Source: Penelope pileata
Lineage: Eukaryota > Chordata > Aves > Galliformes > Cracidae
DNA: 64,000 nucleotides
NCBI GenBank assembly: GCA_013396635.1
Contig: WBMW01004022.1
Span: forward strand, 142,082 to 206,081
Direction: 5' to 3'
A program made the position numbers and the translations under genes. Below, one piece after another: positions 37,692 to 48,396 of this stretch (its first letter is position 1; the number at the start of each line of letters is the position of its first letter). Below the pieces are notes generated by a model. It saw only the letters and a list, made by a program, of their open reading frames with translations. It made no database searches and was not told the DNA's origin.

Positions 37692-38330
37692 ATGGATGCT
37701 GTTGTTCTCAGCTACATGGACAGCCTGCTGAGGCAGTCGGACGTGGTCCTGCTGGATCCGCCGAACTGGCTCAACGATCACATCATCGGCTTTGCCTTTG
37801 AGTACTTTGCCAGTGACCAGTTCCAGCAATTTAGCGATCAGGTTTGCTTTATCAGCCCCGAAGTGGCTCAATTCATCAAATGTGCCCTTAGTCAGGAAGA
37901 AATAGCCATATTCCTTCAACCACTGGACCTGCTCCACAAGCAGCTGGTGTTCCTGCCCATCAACGACAACTCCAGCCAGGCTGCTGGGGGCACCCACTGG
38001 AGCTTGCTGGTTTACTTCAGGGACAAAAAGTGCTTCGCCCACTACGATTCTCACAGCAAGTGCAACTCTGTCCACGCCAAGCAAGTGGCAGGGAAGCTGG
38101 AGGCCTTCCTGGGGAAAAGAGGGGGCAAAGCAATCTTTGTGGAGGAGAAGGCGCCAGCCCAGCAGAACAGCTACGACTGCGGGATGTACGTGATCTGCAA
38201 CGCTGAGGCTCTGTGCCAGGGGCACTTCAGGGGGCAGCAGGAGCCTCTGCTGCAGCTCCTCACGCCTTCCTACATCACGCAGAAGAGGAGCGAGTGGAAA
38301 GCTCTCATTACCAAGCTTGCGCAGAAGTGA
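37692..38330 (+). CDS. SENP8: SENP8 (DEN1/NEDP1), NEDD8-specific protease
   Basis: This complete 212-residue frame is the sentrin-specific protease 8, a cysteine protease that matures NEDD8 and removes it from conjugates, acting in the cytosol and nucleus. The Ulp1-type catalytic set is visible: His102 in GGTHWSLLVYF, Asp119 in HYDSHS, Gln157 or Gln158 for the oxyanion hole in APAQQNSYD, and nucleophile Cys163 in YDCGMYV. The N-terminal LLDPPNWLNDHIIGF matches the family's substrate-binding start. Length equals the human protein. The whole ORF sits in one exon, as in mammals, behind an acceptor at 37648 with 43 bases of leader. A second ATG four bases downstream is out of frame. No breaks. 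It converges with GRAMD2A and diverges from MYO9A. Confidence 0.97.
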   Translation: MDAVVLSYMDSLLRQSDVVLLDPPNWLNDHIIGFAFEYFASDQFQQFSDQVCFISPEVAQFIKCALSQEEIAIFLQPLDLLHKQLVFLPINDNSSQAAGGTHWSLLVYFRDKKCFAHYDSHSKCNSVHAKQVAGKLEAFLGKRGGKAIFVEEKAPAQQNSYDCGMYVICNAEALCQGHFRGQQEPLLQLLTPSYITQKRSEWKALITKLAQK

Positions 38331-39905
38331 TCTGGGTGCTCCCAAGTCACCGCTCCCAGTGCCTGAGGGAGGCGCCCACGTGCAGGATTTTCCCCTCAAG
38401 AAGAATGTAACCCCTCAAGCGGTGCCCTCCTCGCAAAGCCTTAGTCTCCTCTGGAAATCACCGGCCTTCCAGCTTCCTGCCACTGAAGTCACTTGGCTTT
38501 CAAAGAAATCTCCCTAGCAGCACTAATTTTTACACTTGTTGCTGTGGCAAAATGGGGTGCTAAAGAGACTTCACCTCTGCCCTGCAAGTAGCACACCCTT
38601 ATTAGGTGGCTTTAATGAGCTGGGGGCTTTGCTGCTCCAGCCAGGTTTAGCAGAAAACCTTCAAAACCAAGCCCCAAATGCTTTGTCACGGACATTCCTC
38701 ATCTGCACCTTCAGCTCAGGGTGTTTGTAGCAGCAGTTCCCCCAAACACTTGATGCTGAGATATGTCGAGTGGCGAGACAATTAATTGCAGAATGGGGCA
38801 AAAATTGGTGTGCTTCAGACAGGTGCTCCCAGGCTGTATGAAGGTAGCTTTATTTTTGCTTTTTTCCCTTCCCCACCCCTGCTTGCTCTGATCACAAATT
38901 AAAGCTTCACTCTGAGCTGCTGGAAGATTAATAGGAAGCTGAGAAAACAACTCCTAGGAAAGGAAACTTAATTGAGATGGAAAGTGACGCTTTGTCTTTG
39001 AAGTTGTTTTTTCTCATGATTTTAGGTCATCTCCATTCCGGGGGAAGGTGCTGCAGCGTTCCCCAACTCTCGTTATCGTTTGCTGTGCTTTCTGCAGCAC
39101 AAAACCAGTTCTTGCATGACCCCAGATTAAAAAAAAAAAAAAAATCAAACCAGGGAGAACAAAGGGGCAGAACTTGAGGTATAGAAACCAAAGATAACCG
39201 CAGTCTCCTTGAAGCTCAAGATGTTGGTCCTTAATACCCTTCTCTCACGCTTGGCCTACTCAAAACACTGGTGTCAACTGGACTGGGGAAATACAGGTTA
39301 AAAATAGCCCTTGGAAAAGGTGGAGGGATTCTTTTTAACCTGCATCTCCTCACCCCTTACATTCATAGCCCAGCCCCCTGAGTGTGTGCACCAGCACAGC
39401 AGAGAGCATGGCCAGCACAGGGCAGAAATGTCTTCAGCTTCCCTTGTGTTTAGAGGAAAGGTAAGTAGATGCAGCCTGACTCCAAACAAACACACGCAGA
39501 GAGTGGTGGGGCAGAATGAAGCTCTGAGTTGTTACTGAAGGCGAGCAGCCAGCGGCATGGGGCTTTCCTCCCTGGAAAATCACTTCCACCACCCAGATGG
39601 ATCCAAAAACCCCAAAGTCACCCCAAATGGCATCGAGTCTCTTGTTGAGGGGATTTCCTTTGGAGCGTGGGTCCTGCGTGGCTGAGCCAGTGGCATTGCC
39701 CAGGTGTGACACCTCCGCACCCTGCAGTGCAGTCACTTCTCAGAGACGGCGCAGAGGAGCTGCTGTTCAATGCCAGCAAATACTTCTGTGTGCTGTGACA
39801 ACTGCCCCTCCGTGCCCGACCAGGAGGAGGCGGTGAAGGAGTAAAACTCCTGGGTCTCCTCCTTCCTGAGGGAACCAAGAATAAAACTTAAATTAAACCC
39901 TACAC
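38331..39905 (+). other. SENP8: SENP8 3'UTR (probable)
   Basis: After the TGA at 38328-38330 no further coding sequence is seen. Candidate polyadenylation signals on the plus strand are ATTAAA at 38898-38903 and AATAAA at 39880-39885. An A run at 39129-39144 is present. Which signal is used cannot be decided from sequence. Confidence 0.5.
39880..39885 (+). terminator. SENP8: Candidate SENP8 polyadenylation signal AATAAA
   Basis: Canonical hexamer about 1.55 kb after the SENP8 stop codon, in the sense strand. ATTAAA at 38898-38903 is an upstream alternative. Confidence 0.4.
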
Positions 39906-41490
39906 TTCACTGAGTCGTGGTGAGTACTTACAGCACCAGCAGCAGAGTGGTGGCCCGGCTGTCCCACCGTGGGTTCCTGAGTCCTGGTGGCACTGTATCA
40001 GTGGCGTTGACTTGCTGCTGGAGCCCTCCTCCACCCAGGCGCTGCTCCTGCAGCTGAAAACAGCAGAAAGCGGCCCTGCAGCAAGCACGGAAACAGCGTG
40101 GTGTGATTCAGTTGCTCAGACATTGTTTTAGGGGGAGTTTGGAGCAGAGGGGAGGCTGTGACCAGGAATCACTGGAGGACACGAGGCAATGGGAGAGGGG
40201 CTCCTGGGGAGTCTGTCTGAAGGCTGTGACACACCTCCACCTCCAGAGCCTCCTCCACGGTGCTGGGAGGGCAGGGCTGCTGGAGACAGCGAGCCAAGCC
40301 ACCAGGAGGGTTGGTGCACCCCAGGCTTTTACGTGGTGTTTCTTTACACAAAGAAAAGCAAATAGGTTCAACCTGGGCGTCACCAAGAACAGACGCAGAG
40401 CAGGCAGGCAAACATCTTCTGGAGAAGAAAACAACCGGCTTCCAGCAGAAAGGAGCCCCCAAACCTTGGGGAGCAGCTCCTTGGCCTGGGGATGAGGAGC
40501 CCACAAACAGTGCTGCGATACAAGCACCAAGCTGGGCACACAAAACAAAATAATATTGAACATCTAAACCTCATTTTTGGGCAATAAGCCCCACCATGAG
40601 GTTGAGGACCCACATTTTTTTTAACTAGAAAAACCTAAACCTTCCCTGTAAGCCTCTATGGGAGACTGGGGGAAACCAGGAGAGGCAGATCTCCAGTGCT
40701 GGGACACAAAGGAAATTCTTACAGAGCCTCCAGAGAGGTGTGTACTGCACAGAGAACCATTTTGGGAACTGCGCCAGCTGAATGAGCAGAATGAGTCCCC
40801 AAAAGACATGCCCTAAAAACCTGAGATGATGAGGTGTCACCCAGCTCTGTCCCATTCTTGCTGCAACCCTGAAATGCACCCCAGGGAGCAAGGGTACCAC
40901 ATGACTGCGTGAGTGGGGGTTTGGGCTGTGGATGCTCGAGGAGGAAGGCTCAGCCTGTCTTTCCCAACCCAACCCAACCCAATGGGCTGCCAGCCCCCAA
41001 GGTGTCCTTGCCACCCGCTGTCGCACCGATCTGGTAGCCTTTGCTGCCACCTAGTGCAAAAAATCTCTCCCTGGCACCTTCTGTCCGGTGTTTCCCCAAA
41101 AGCTGCCCTGGCCCCATAATGTAGGGACAAACCCCGTCCACAGATCCCTACAGATCCTTTGAGGCACTTACCCGGTGCTGGAAAAACGATGCTGAGTGCC
41201 CCATGAGCACCCTGATGCCCTCTGGGTGGCGCCACGTGCCTCCTGGCCAGTCCTGCATGGTGACACTTGTGGCTGGAGAGAGCTGCCAAAAGGGACACCA
41301 CCAGTCCCTGAGCACGGGGACAGCCAGGACCCTCTCCCAGCACCAAAACGGGGCAGGCCTGACATAGCTGTGTCCTCGCACTCCCTGCACCGAGGGGACA
41401 CAGCCAGACATACAGGAGCACCGAGCGCCCCGCACCAGGGCCCACAGCCCTTCCCCAAAGCTGGCATCAACAGAAGGATGCTCACAGCAG
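39906..41490. other. Short intergenic space between convergent SENP8 and GRAMD2A
   Basis: About 1.6 kb without recognised gene. It holds a short CCCAA-type run at 40967-40981. Open frames up to 202 codons occur on the minus strand (40837-41445) but have low-information composition and no domain. Confidence 0.6.
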
Positions 41491-41504
41491 TGCTAGAAAA
41501 TCAC

Positions 41505-41510
41505 TTTATT
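41505..41510 (-). terminator. GRAMD2A: GRAMD2A polyadenylation signal AATAAA
   Basis: TTTATT on the plus strand is AATAAA on the minus strand, about 0.95 kb beyond the GRAMD2A stop codon. It is the first canonical signal I noticed there and the likely 3' end of the mRNA. Confidence 0.7.
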
Positions 41511-42464
41511 TGCATTTAAAATACTTTCACAGCCTCAAGCCGGGCAGCGAGCTCTTCCCCAGGGCTCAGGGATTTGGCCCCATCAGCACTTTTAGTTCCC
41601 AAAAAACAGGAAAAATACAACAGAGAAATCGCACAGGTATCGCCTATCTTCCCAACACGCCGCACCGCCGGACGCGTGAGCACAAGGGAAGGGTTCGGAC
41701 AAATTGTTCTGCACAGTGCCAAAGGCTAACACGGGAACAGACACACGATCCTGGCTGCGAAGAACCAGGTCTCCTGGGACACCTTAACGAGGCGAGCAGG
41801 GCTAACAAAGCCGTGGTCCAGCACCATTCCCAGGCACAGTCCCCAGCAAGGATGCCCGTCATGGAGGACACTAAAGTGCTGTGCGCGTCCCTTTGCTCCA
41901 GGACAGAGGGGCTGGGGGCAGCCCACGTGGCACCCCCATCCCCATGGCGTCTGGGCTGGAGGAGGGGGTCACGGAGAGGGACAAACAGAGTGGTGCAGCT
42001 GCACCTGCCCCACAGCTTCACGCAGGGCGGCAGCAGCCCACCCACGTGTCGCAGGGCTCACAGTGAGCCTCAGGTCATCTCTGAACAAGAAAACCCATGT
42101 CTGGAGTAAAACTCAGTGATCGTTTTAGCAGCAAGTCTTAAAGGGAGGCCTGCGTTCCTCCAGGCCGTCGTCCCCAGCGTGCCGGGGAGGAGAGGGGTTC
42201 GCAGGGAGTTGGCAGCCACAGCCACGAGCCAGCCGGGCGTCCTGTGGGGAGCAGGAGAGGAGTTTGGTCCCGTGTTACCGGCAGAGAGATGCCAGGCCAC
42301 CTCCAAGTTGCAGGGTTTGGCTGGAAGACAGCTCCGGCCCCTCCGGCTCTGTACACAAAGTGCTACCGCCTGGTCCTTGTCCCGAGCACCCGTCACCTGC
42401 AGCAGAGAGCGGGGTGAGCGGCTGCAGGAACCCGCTCTGCCCCAAAACATCCCCTGAAGGTCCC
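41511..42464 (-). other. GRAMD2A: GRAMD2A 3'UTR
   Basis: Noncoding stretch between the stop codon at 42467-42465 and the polyA signal at 41510. Nothing else recognised in it. Confidence 0.65.
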
Positions 42465-42576
42465 TCACCTCCTGTGCCCGCGGGAGAGGTAGTCCCGGTT
42501 GAGGGAGCAGAGCTGCTGCTCCAGGCGGAAGATGCGGAACGCCAGGTAGGAGGAGGACACGACCAGCAGGCAGATC
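42465..42576 (-). CDS. GRAMD2A: GRAMD2A coding exon 10 (membrane helix end and tail, stop)
   Basis: Acceptor GGCGCAG, then the rest of the helix (ICLLVVSSSYLAF) and the tail FRLEQQLCSLNRDYL, ending in TGA at 42467-42465. The exon enters with one base completing Leu256. Confidence 0.9.
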
Positions 42577-45500
42577 CTGCGCCAGGAGGAACGAGCAGGA
42601 GATTGAGCGTGCCCTGTGCCCCCCTCCCACCGCTGCCCTTGGCACACTTACAGCACGATGAAGATCTTGAGGAGCTGGTAGTCAGAGGGTCTCAGCTCTG
42701 CCACACAGCTCTGCTCCACCTCCCCCTCCTCCTCTGTGTTTATTGCACTTTCTGCGAGGCAGAGGAGTCAGCGTGCGGGCAGCTCCCCCTGCCCGGGGCA
42801 GCCCCGCGGCATAACTCTCACCTGAGGCCAGGGGCTCCTCGGAGGTGAAGCTCTCCTTGGCACTGAGGCTGCTGACAGAGGCCCGGTGGATGCACTGGTA
42901 GTCGGAGTCGGGCAGGGACAGGGACAGCGAGGCGGGGGACACCTTCCTCCACTTGCCCTCAGGGACGATGACCTCCTGCGGGCAGCCCCAGGTGAGCGGT
43001 GCCACCAGACACCACCAGGCCCTGCCACCTGTCTACGTGTTTTAATGGGAGAATTACACAGACCCCACACAGCTGATCCTGCTGTCATTGCCACCAGCCT
43101 GTCTCAAAGTCACAGCCCCTTGCCTGCCTGCTACTGGGACAGGAACCAGCACAGCCTCTTGCTGTCGGGCACAGCAGGGCCACCCCCACACATCACCTCC
43201 TGCTCCAGTCTGTGGCCCAGACCTCCAGACCCCACTGCAGCACAGCCCCGCGGTGGCTCAGCGCTCACAGGAGCATCACTGATGCCACAAGCACCACAAG
43301 GCTCCAGTGTCCCACAGCCACGCTTTGGGACCAGCACAATGCTGCAGCAGCTCCCTGAGGATCAGCCAGGTCAGAGAAAAGCCCGCTTGTTCTTGCTTTT
43401 GGCTAATTCAGTCCCGTTTCCAATGTATTGTCAGTGCTGGCAGCTGTGAGCTGCATCAGACCAGGAGGCCGCAGTGAGAGCATTTTGCACATCAATCAGA
43501 AGCGAACCCCAGGGAGCAGCTGGCAATCAGGTGCAGATTTCCCAAATATTTATTTAAAGCTGTTACAGCAGATCCCTCTGCCACCAGAGCACTCCGACCC
43601 TTACCAGGGACACAGCATCGGGCTCTTCCGTGAGCTCCTTCAGGCTCAAGCTCTTCTTACTTGAAACCTGGAGGGAAGGACAGGACAGGATCACAATCCC
43701 CCTTCCCTCTTCTCACTCCAACAGGAGTTACAGAATTAGATTTTGAGGTTTTCAACTGCTTTGCTGTCTATGAAGATGAGCTGCTTTAGAACTTCTAAGC
43801 ACCTGACAGAGCCGCTTCCCCTTTCCAAAAAAAAAAAGAAAACAACAACAACAAAAAACCCAACACAATGCAAAGGGGATGAACCATGGAGTAGGGAAAT
43901 AGGAATATTTGAGCAGGCAGGAGTAGCTCCAGCACCGCTCCCCAGGTGCTTCAAAAGGCAGGAGAGGTCCTGGCAATCCCCACCTCCAGCCCCAGCAACG
44001 ATGATGAATTTCCTCCCCATATCAGGCTTTTTAATTCAAATTTTCACTTCGTAGCATTTCTGTCCCTACAAGCTTTAGAAGATCTGGGGAAAAATCAGCG
44101 ATGTGCATACTGGTGGAACAAGAATTGCTACCAGATTATAAATACTGCCTCTCCACGCCCTGGGAGAGCAGCACAGGAACTCCATGGGCTCTTTCCCACT
44201 CATCCGTGACCCAAAACACCAGCAGCTCACGGGAACAGACACCTACGTGACACCCAGGTGACAGGAACAGGCTCTTCCTACTGCGATGCTGAGAGCGGGT
44301 CTGGCCCTGTGACACTCAACAGCCCACCCCAAAGCAAGGAACAGGCACTGGGATACTGAAATAGAAACGGGGACAGCGGGATGGAGACGCAGCCGCGACG
44401 CGAGGCTGCTGTGCTCAGCGTACCTGCAGGTGCGTGCAGACCCTCCGCAGCACGTCGTACACGCTGTCCCGGGAGATCAGTGACACGAAGATGTACTGCG
44501 AGAGAGAAGATGCTGGGAGGGCCTTCCCACCACCCTGAGCTCAATCCTTCCTCCAGAAACAACCAGAACGTGGTCTGATGTGGCCCAGGAGCTCTGCTGA
44601 GTGCCAGTTCCCGGAGGCAGGGACGGGCAGACGTGACGTCCCGCCCTTCAACCCTCCCCTTCGGGAGCCGCATCCCCCTGCCCTCCCACAGGCATCTCCC
44701 TGCTGAGTTCCCCAGCTGCTATTTTTGCAGCCTGCTCAACCACGGAGCAGATTTTTTGGGGCCAGTTCTGCTCGGCCGCTGTCCCTGCGGGCTCCGAGTG
44801 GTACCGGGAGCATCCCAGGGACGGCGGGTCGGCATCACCTCGCCCAGTGCAGAAGGGCTGCAAAGGGCATCTGGACTTAAATGCGCAAACCCCGCGCTGT
44901 GCCGTGTAACGCTGCCACAAGCACTGCCAGGCGAGGGTGGAGAGCGCCGGGCAGGGCGACGTCAGCACATTTCAGCAGGCAACAAGCAGTGCATTTTAAA
45001 AGCTCGTCCACAGCTCAGATTCAGCCCATTAACCAAGTTCTGTGCCAGCCTGAATGGTGGCCCAAGCCCTATCCTTCCTTGGGTTTAAGAAGTTTAAAGG
45101 TTTTATTGGAGCCTGGCAGGGATTGGTGAGCCCCGGCCAAGTTTCACTTGGGGTTTGCTCCGGCCAGAAACAAAGTGAAATTCAGAAACAAAAGCAGAAC
45201 TGCAGTGTTTGCCCTGGCCGGGCGCCAGCACAGAGCGCTGCGCTCGCTTCCTCAGCAGCCGCAGCCCAGGGTGGGCGCAGGACCCCAGGGACAGCCTGCA
45301 GGCGTGGGGCGGGAGGAGGCCACGTACCTTCCTGCTGGCCGTGGTGGTGATGGCCAGCCCGTTGGGCAGCAGCCGCGCCGTCTTGTGCTTCTTGATGAGC
45401 TGCACGGAGACCACCGGGATGACAACCTGCAGGGTGAAGCACACGGCAGTGCCATTTCCTTAGGAAGGCGGGGACGAGTTACGGGAAGGGCAGGACGGGG

Positions 45501-47984
45501 AGCTGGCGTTTCCCAGAGAACACTTTGTTTTCCTTAAAGGCCATGGCAACCCCCCAACGTTAATCTCAGCTCGGAGTCAGTTTCTGCCTGACCAAAACAG
45601 CGAGGACATGGGAAACCACCGTCCAACACAAACACTGCGAGCCCTGAAGGCTCATTGCAAGAGTTCCTGCGAGCCAGGCTGTGGGTAAAAATAAGACAGG
45701 ATGCAATCGGTGGCACGGCGACACGCTGCGCTTCACAGATAGGTTTGTTTCAAGCTGCCGACATAAATAATTCAGTTCCTCAGCCCAGCTTGAAAGGAAG
45801 TCGCTTAGCCCAAAGATCCCTGTCAGCCACAACAGCGACCGGGAAACGTCAGTGTGTAACTTAAGCAGAAAAGCCAAAAGAGATTCACATCCTGAATCCT
45901 CTGGAAACCTCTGATCTTCCCTCATACCAGGTTTTGCGCTGGGGAATTTTGCACCAAACCTGGTTCTCCCAGGCAGATTCTGTAGGCTACCAGAGGAAGA
46001 GGCACAGCTGAACTCGATGCAAAGCATCTGAAGGGAACATTGGTGGCCGGGCGTGTGGGAAGGGTCAACGTGCTGCAGCAAGGGCTCCTGGGCATGGGGC
46101 AATGGGCTCGAGGAGAGGGCCAGACCCCATGCTCGAGCACCGTGTTACCTTGATGTCCTTCCCGAAGAGGTTGGCGTAGAAGCAGAGCCAGTTGGGGGAG
46201 ATGTAGAGCCGCCCCTGGATGAGGATGTCCCTCTGCAGCGCGCAGGAGCACACTGCGAGGCACAGCGGTGTCAGAGCCCGCGGTGTCACGCCGCCCGCCC
46301 CGCCCCGCGCCACAGGGCCACCTTTCAGCACGCTCTCCTCCGTCGGGATGTCCTTGAACAGCTTGTGGTACTGCGAGTTGTACTTGCTGGCAGCCTGCAG
46401 GGGAGCAGAGCAAAGCAGTGAGGAGGAGGCGGAGGAGATGTAACAGCAACAGCACGGGGGGTGGGGACATCAGGCCATGGGGCACAGGAGGGTCTGAGCA
46501 GCTCCGCCACCTCCCGCAGGCATTCCCACAGCTATCTGAGAGGTATCCAGCAAGGCCCTGAGCTCACCACCTGCCCCAGCAGGTTCATTTTGCTGCTCTG
46601 CGTCTCACTTGCTTTGTGCCCATCGCACCGTCGATGTTCCTATCCCGATGCCCCTCCGGCACACGGCCCGGCAGCAGCGTGCACTCCAGGAACACCACAC
46701 CTCAGCCAGCAGCACGGCAGGAGCTGTGTTTGCACTAAACCTGCTCAGCTGTCCCCTTGATTTTTCCCCTGCCCCTCCCACCAGCGCTCACGGCACCACT
46801 GAAATCTGGGGCAGAGACCCGAGGGAGGCGACACTTCCCAGGCAGGGAGAAATCCAGCACAGCCCCGGGACAAGGTCACCCTGCCGCCAGATCAGGGGCT
46901 CTAAGAGGATTGAGGCTCAGCAGCACCTGCGGGAGGCTCACCCCCAGCAGCCGCCAGGGAGCACCCCCAGCCCCAGCAGAGCCCGCTGCCACCTCGGGAG
47001 AAGCACCCGCTCCCTGGCAGCCTGCCCAGCGCTCACAGCCCTCCCTCACAGCCTCTGAATAACCGACAAAATACTTTGCTAAATATATCTGCTCCAGGGT
47101 GAGGAGCGGCCTCGCCAAGCTCCTGCCAAGTGCCTCAGGGGCAGCCCCGAGGCCCCAAGCCCCACACCCGTGAGCACGCAGGTGGGCTGGGTGACAGCTG
47201 CCACTGCCCTGGCTCCAGGAGCAGGGTGCTGACCTGCCGCTCCCCCAGATGCCTGCTCATGGCTTTGGATTACCGAGATCATCCCCTGCGTCACGGCACA
47301 GCTGGAGCAGCACCGCACTCCCACATCCACGCTCTGAGCACACGGAGCGGGGCCGGGTCTGGGTCTGCAGAGCCCTCCCGGGGCACTGCCATACAGGGAC
47401 GCGGCTCTCTGCCGGCTGCGTCCTCCCCCAGTCACTGTCACAGCACTAAGCCCAACAGGGAGGGCCGTGCTCGGCTCCTTCCCTGCCCGGAGTGCTTTTG
47501 TTTGTGAAACGCTTCACCCCGGGCACGCTCTGGAGAACCACAAAGGCTCCACTAGGAGCGAACCGGCCCCTTCACAGCCAGGATTTCAGCCCCGCAGCCT
47601 CAGAGCGGGATGGCCGGGGAGAGCCGCAGGAGCAGGGCTGCGGTGGGGCCGAACCGAGCGGAGCGTCCCCAGCCCCGCCCCGCGCTCCGTGGAGGCACAA
47701 CTCACCACTTCCCGCTGGCACTTCTTGATGTCCTCGTCCTTCAGCGCCTCGATGCTGCGGGCAGACGGGGCAGTCAGGCCGGCACCCCGCGATGGCCGCG
47801 CGTCCCCAGAGCCGCGTCCGGCGGTGCCGGCAGGGACGTCCCTGAGCCGCCCGTGCCCTGGGGGCGGCCGGGCCGGGGAGGCCACGCGTGGGACGCGGGG
47901 AGGGCGCGAGGGGAGGGTGGAGGACGCTCACCCGCCGTCGAGGGCCTCCAGGCTCCGCTCCCGCCGCGCCGCTTCCAGCTTCAT
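42465..47984 (-). CDS. GRAMD2A: GRAMD2A, ER-plasma membrane contact-site GRAM protein (10 coding exons)
   Basis: Splicing ten exons at GT-AG sites gives one intact frame of 292 codons plus stop: 47984-47932, 47754-47706, 46394-46322, 46252-46149, 45426-45328, 44495-44424, 43667-43605, 42975-42822, 42751-42652, 42576-42465. The product has a GRAM domain (about residues 41-135; KYNSQYHKLFKDIP, GRLYISPNWLCFY, LLPNGLAIT), a serine-rich linker, an acidic patch (TEEEGEVEQ) and one C-terminal membrane helix at about 252-269 followed by a short tail. Family knowledge: GRAMD2A sits in the ER membrane and binds PI(4,5)P2 at the plasma membrane, marking contact sites that help STIM1 signalling. As I recall it, human GRAMD2A has a longer N-terminus and linker; the first 18 residues here are the least certain part. 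It lies directly downstream of PKM on the same strand. GRAMD2B is the paralogue alternative. Confidence 0.9.
42652..42751 (-). CDS. GRAMD2A: GRAMD2A coding exon 9 (acidic patch, start of membrane helix)
   Basis: 100 nt between acceptor CCTCGCAG and donor GTAAGT. Encodes the acidic run and DYQLLKIFIV leading into the helix. Flanking introns are only 75 bp (42577-42651) and 70 bp (42752-42821). Confidence 0.9.
42822..42975 (-). CDS. GRAMD2A: GRAMD2A coding exon 8 (Ser-rich linker)
   Basis: 154 nt, acceptor CCCGCAG, donor GTGAGA. Encodes EVIVPEGKWRKVSPASLSL and a Ser-rich region. Phase joins in frame on both sides. Confidence 0.9.
43605..43667 (-). CDS. GRAMD2A: GRAMD2A coding exon 7
   Basis: 63 nt, acceptor CCCTCCAG, donor GTAAGG, 21 codons beginning VSSKKSLSLKEL. 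The intron to the next exon is 42976-43604, with nothing recognised in it. Confidence 0.88.
44424..44495 (-). CDS. GRAMD2A: GRAMD2A coding exon 6 (end of GRAM domain)
   Basis: 72 nt, acceptor TCTCGCAG, donor GTACGC. Encodes YIFVSLISRDSVYDVLRRV, the last strand and helix of the GRAM fold. The intron to the next exon (43668-44423) shows only an A-rich stretch near 43828-43857. Confidence 0.9.
45328..45426 (-). CDS. GRAMD2A: GRAMD2A coding exon 5 (GRAM core)
   Basis: 99 nt, acceptor CCTGCAG, donor GTACGT. Encodes VVIPVVSVQLIKKHK and LLPNGLAITTTASRK of the GRAM domain. The next intron is 44496-45327, with nothing recognised. Confidence 0.92.
46149..46252 (-). CDS. GRAMD2A: GRAMD2A coding exon 4 (GRAM core)
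   Basis: 104 nt, acceptor CCTCGCAG, donor GTAACA. Encodes CALQRDILIQGRLYISPNWL and the FGKDIK end. The intron before it is only 69 bp (46253-46321); the intron after it is 45427-46148. Confidence 0.92.
46322..46394 (-). CDS. GRAMD2A: GRAMD2A coding exon 3 (start of GRAM domain)
   Basis: 73 nt, acceptor CCCTGCAG, donor GTGGCC (a weaker donor). Encodes AASKYNSQYHKLFKDIPTEE, the family's GRAM entry motif. Confidence 0.9.
47706..47754 (-). CDS. GRAMD2A: GRAMD2A coding exon 2
   Basis: 49 nt, acceptor CCCGCAG, donor GTGAGT. Encodes IEALKDEDIKKCQREV, which resembles the EEIKKCGRE stretch of mammalian GRAMD2A as I recall it. The following intron (46395-47705) has no recognised feature. Confidence 0.8.
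47932..47984 (-). CDS. GRAMD2A: GRAMD2A coding exon 1 (start)
   Basis: ATG at 47984-47982 followed by 17 codons rich in Arg, Glu and Ala, donor GTGAGC at 47931. It lies in a CpG island and joins exon 2 in phase. An N at 47994, ten bases before the ATG, prevents a check of the upstream frame, so a longer N-terminus or another first exon is possible. Confidence 0.65.
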
Positions 47985-48390
47985 GCGGCCCCGNCTGGTC
48001 CCGCTGCTAGCGCCGCTCCCGCAGCGGGTCCCGAATCCCAGTCCCTGCGCGCAGCCCTACCTGCCCGGCGGCCCCGCGCTGCCCGGCGCCGTCATGCCTC
48101 GCGGCGCCACGCTACCCGCTCATTGGCCACCCGCCACCTCGCCCCGCCCCCGCCGCGCGCTCCCATTGGTTGGCTCGGCGGAGCCGCCTCGTTCAATCCC
48201 CTCACACGAGCGCTCCGTCCCCTCCCGCCAGCAGGCGGGGCCCGCGGAAGCCCCGCCCCCTCCAGCAGCCGCCGGGACTTTTAAAGCATCCGCGCCCACT
48301 GGCGCCACGACCCACGCGTTTCCGCCCGACGCGCGAGCCCGCTGCGGCGCGGCAGCAGCACACGAAGCCCGGGGGAAGGGTGCTCAGCTC

Positions 48391-48396
48391 TTTATT
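48391..48396 (-). terminator. PKM: PKM polyadenylation signal AATAAA
   Basis: TTTATT on the plus strand, AATAAA on the minus strand, about 0.68 kb beyond the PKM stop. Cleavage would fall near 48365-48385, only about 0.4 kb before the GRAMD2A start codon. Confidence 0.75.

Larger units (their letters stand above)
47580..48360 (-). promoter_or_regulatory. GRAMD2A: GRAMD2A CpG-island promoter with two CCAAT boxes
   Basis: The block is CpG-dense. On the minus strand, CCAAT boxes lie at 48169-48165 and 48126-48122 (43 bp apart), with a GC box (GCCCCGCCCC) at 48141-48150 between them. This is a typical TATA-less arrangement, predicting starts some 50-100 bases further on, around 48030-48080. The start position is inferred. 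Confidence 0.7.

Noticed and set aside
40967..40981. CCCAA run as a telomere-like or CRISPR-type repeat
   Set aside because: Only three short units; a simple microsatellite-like stretch.
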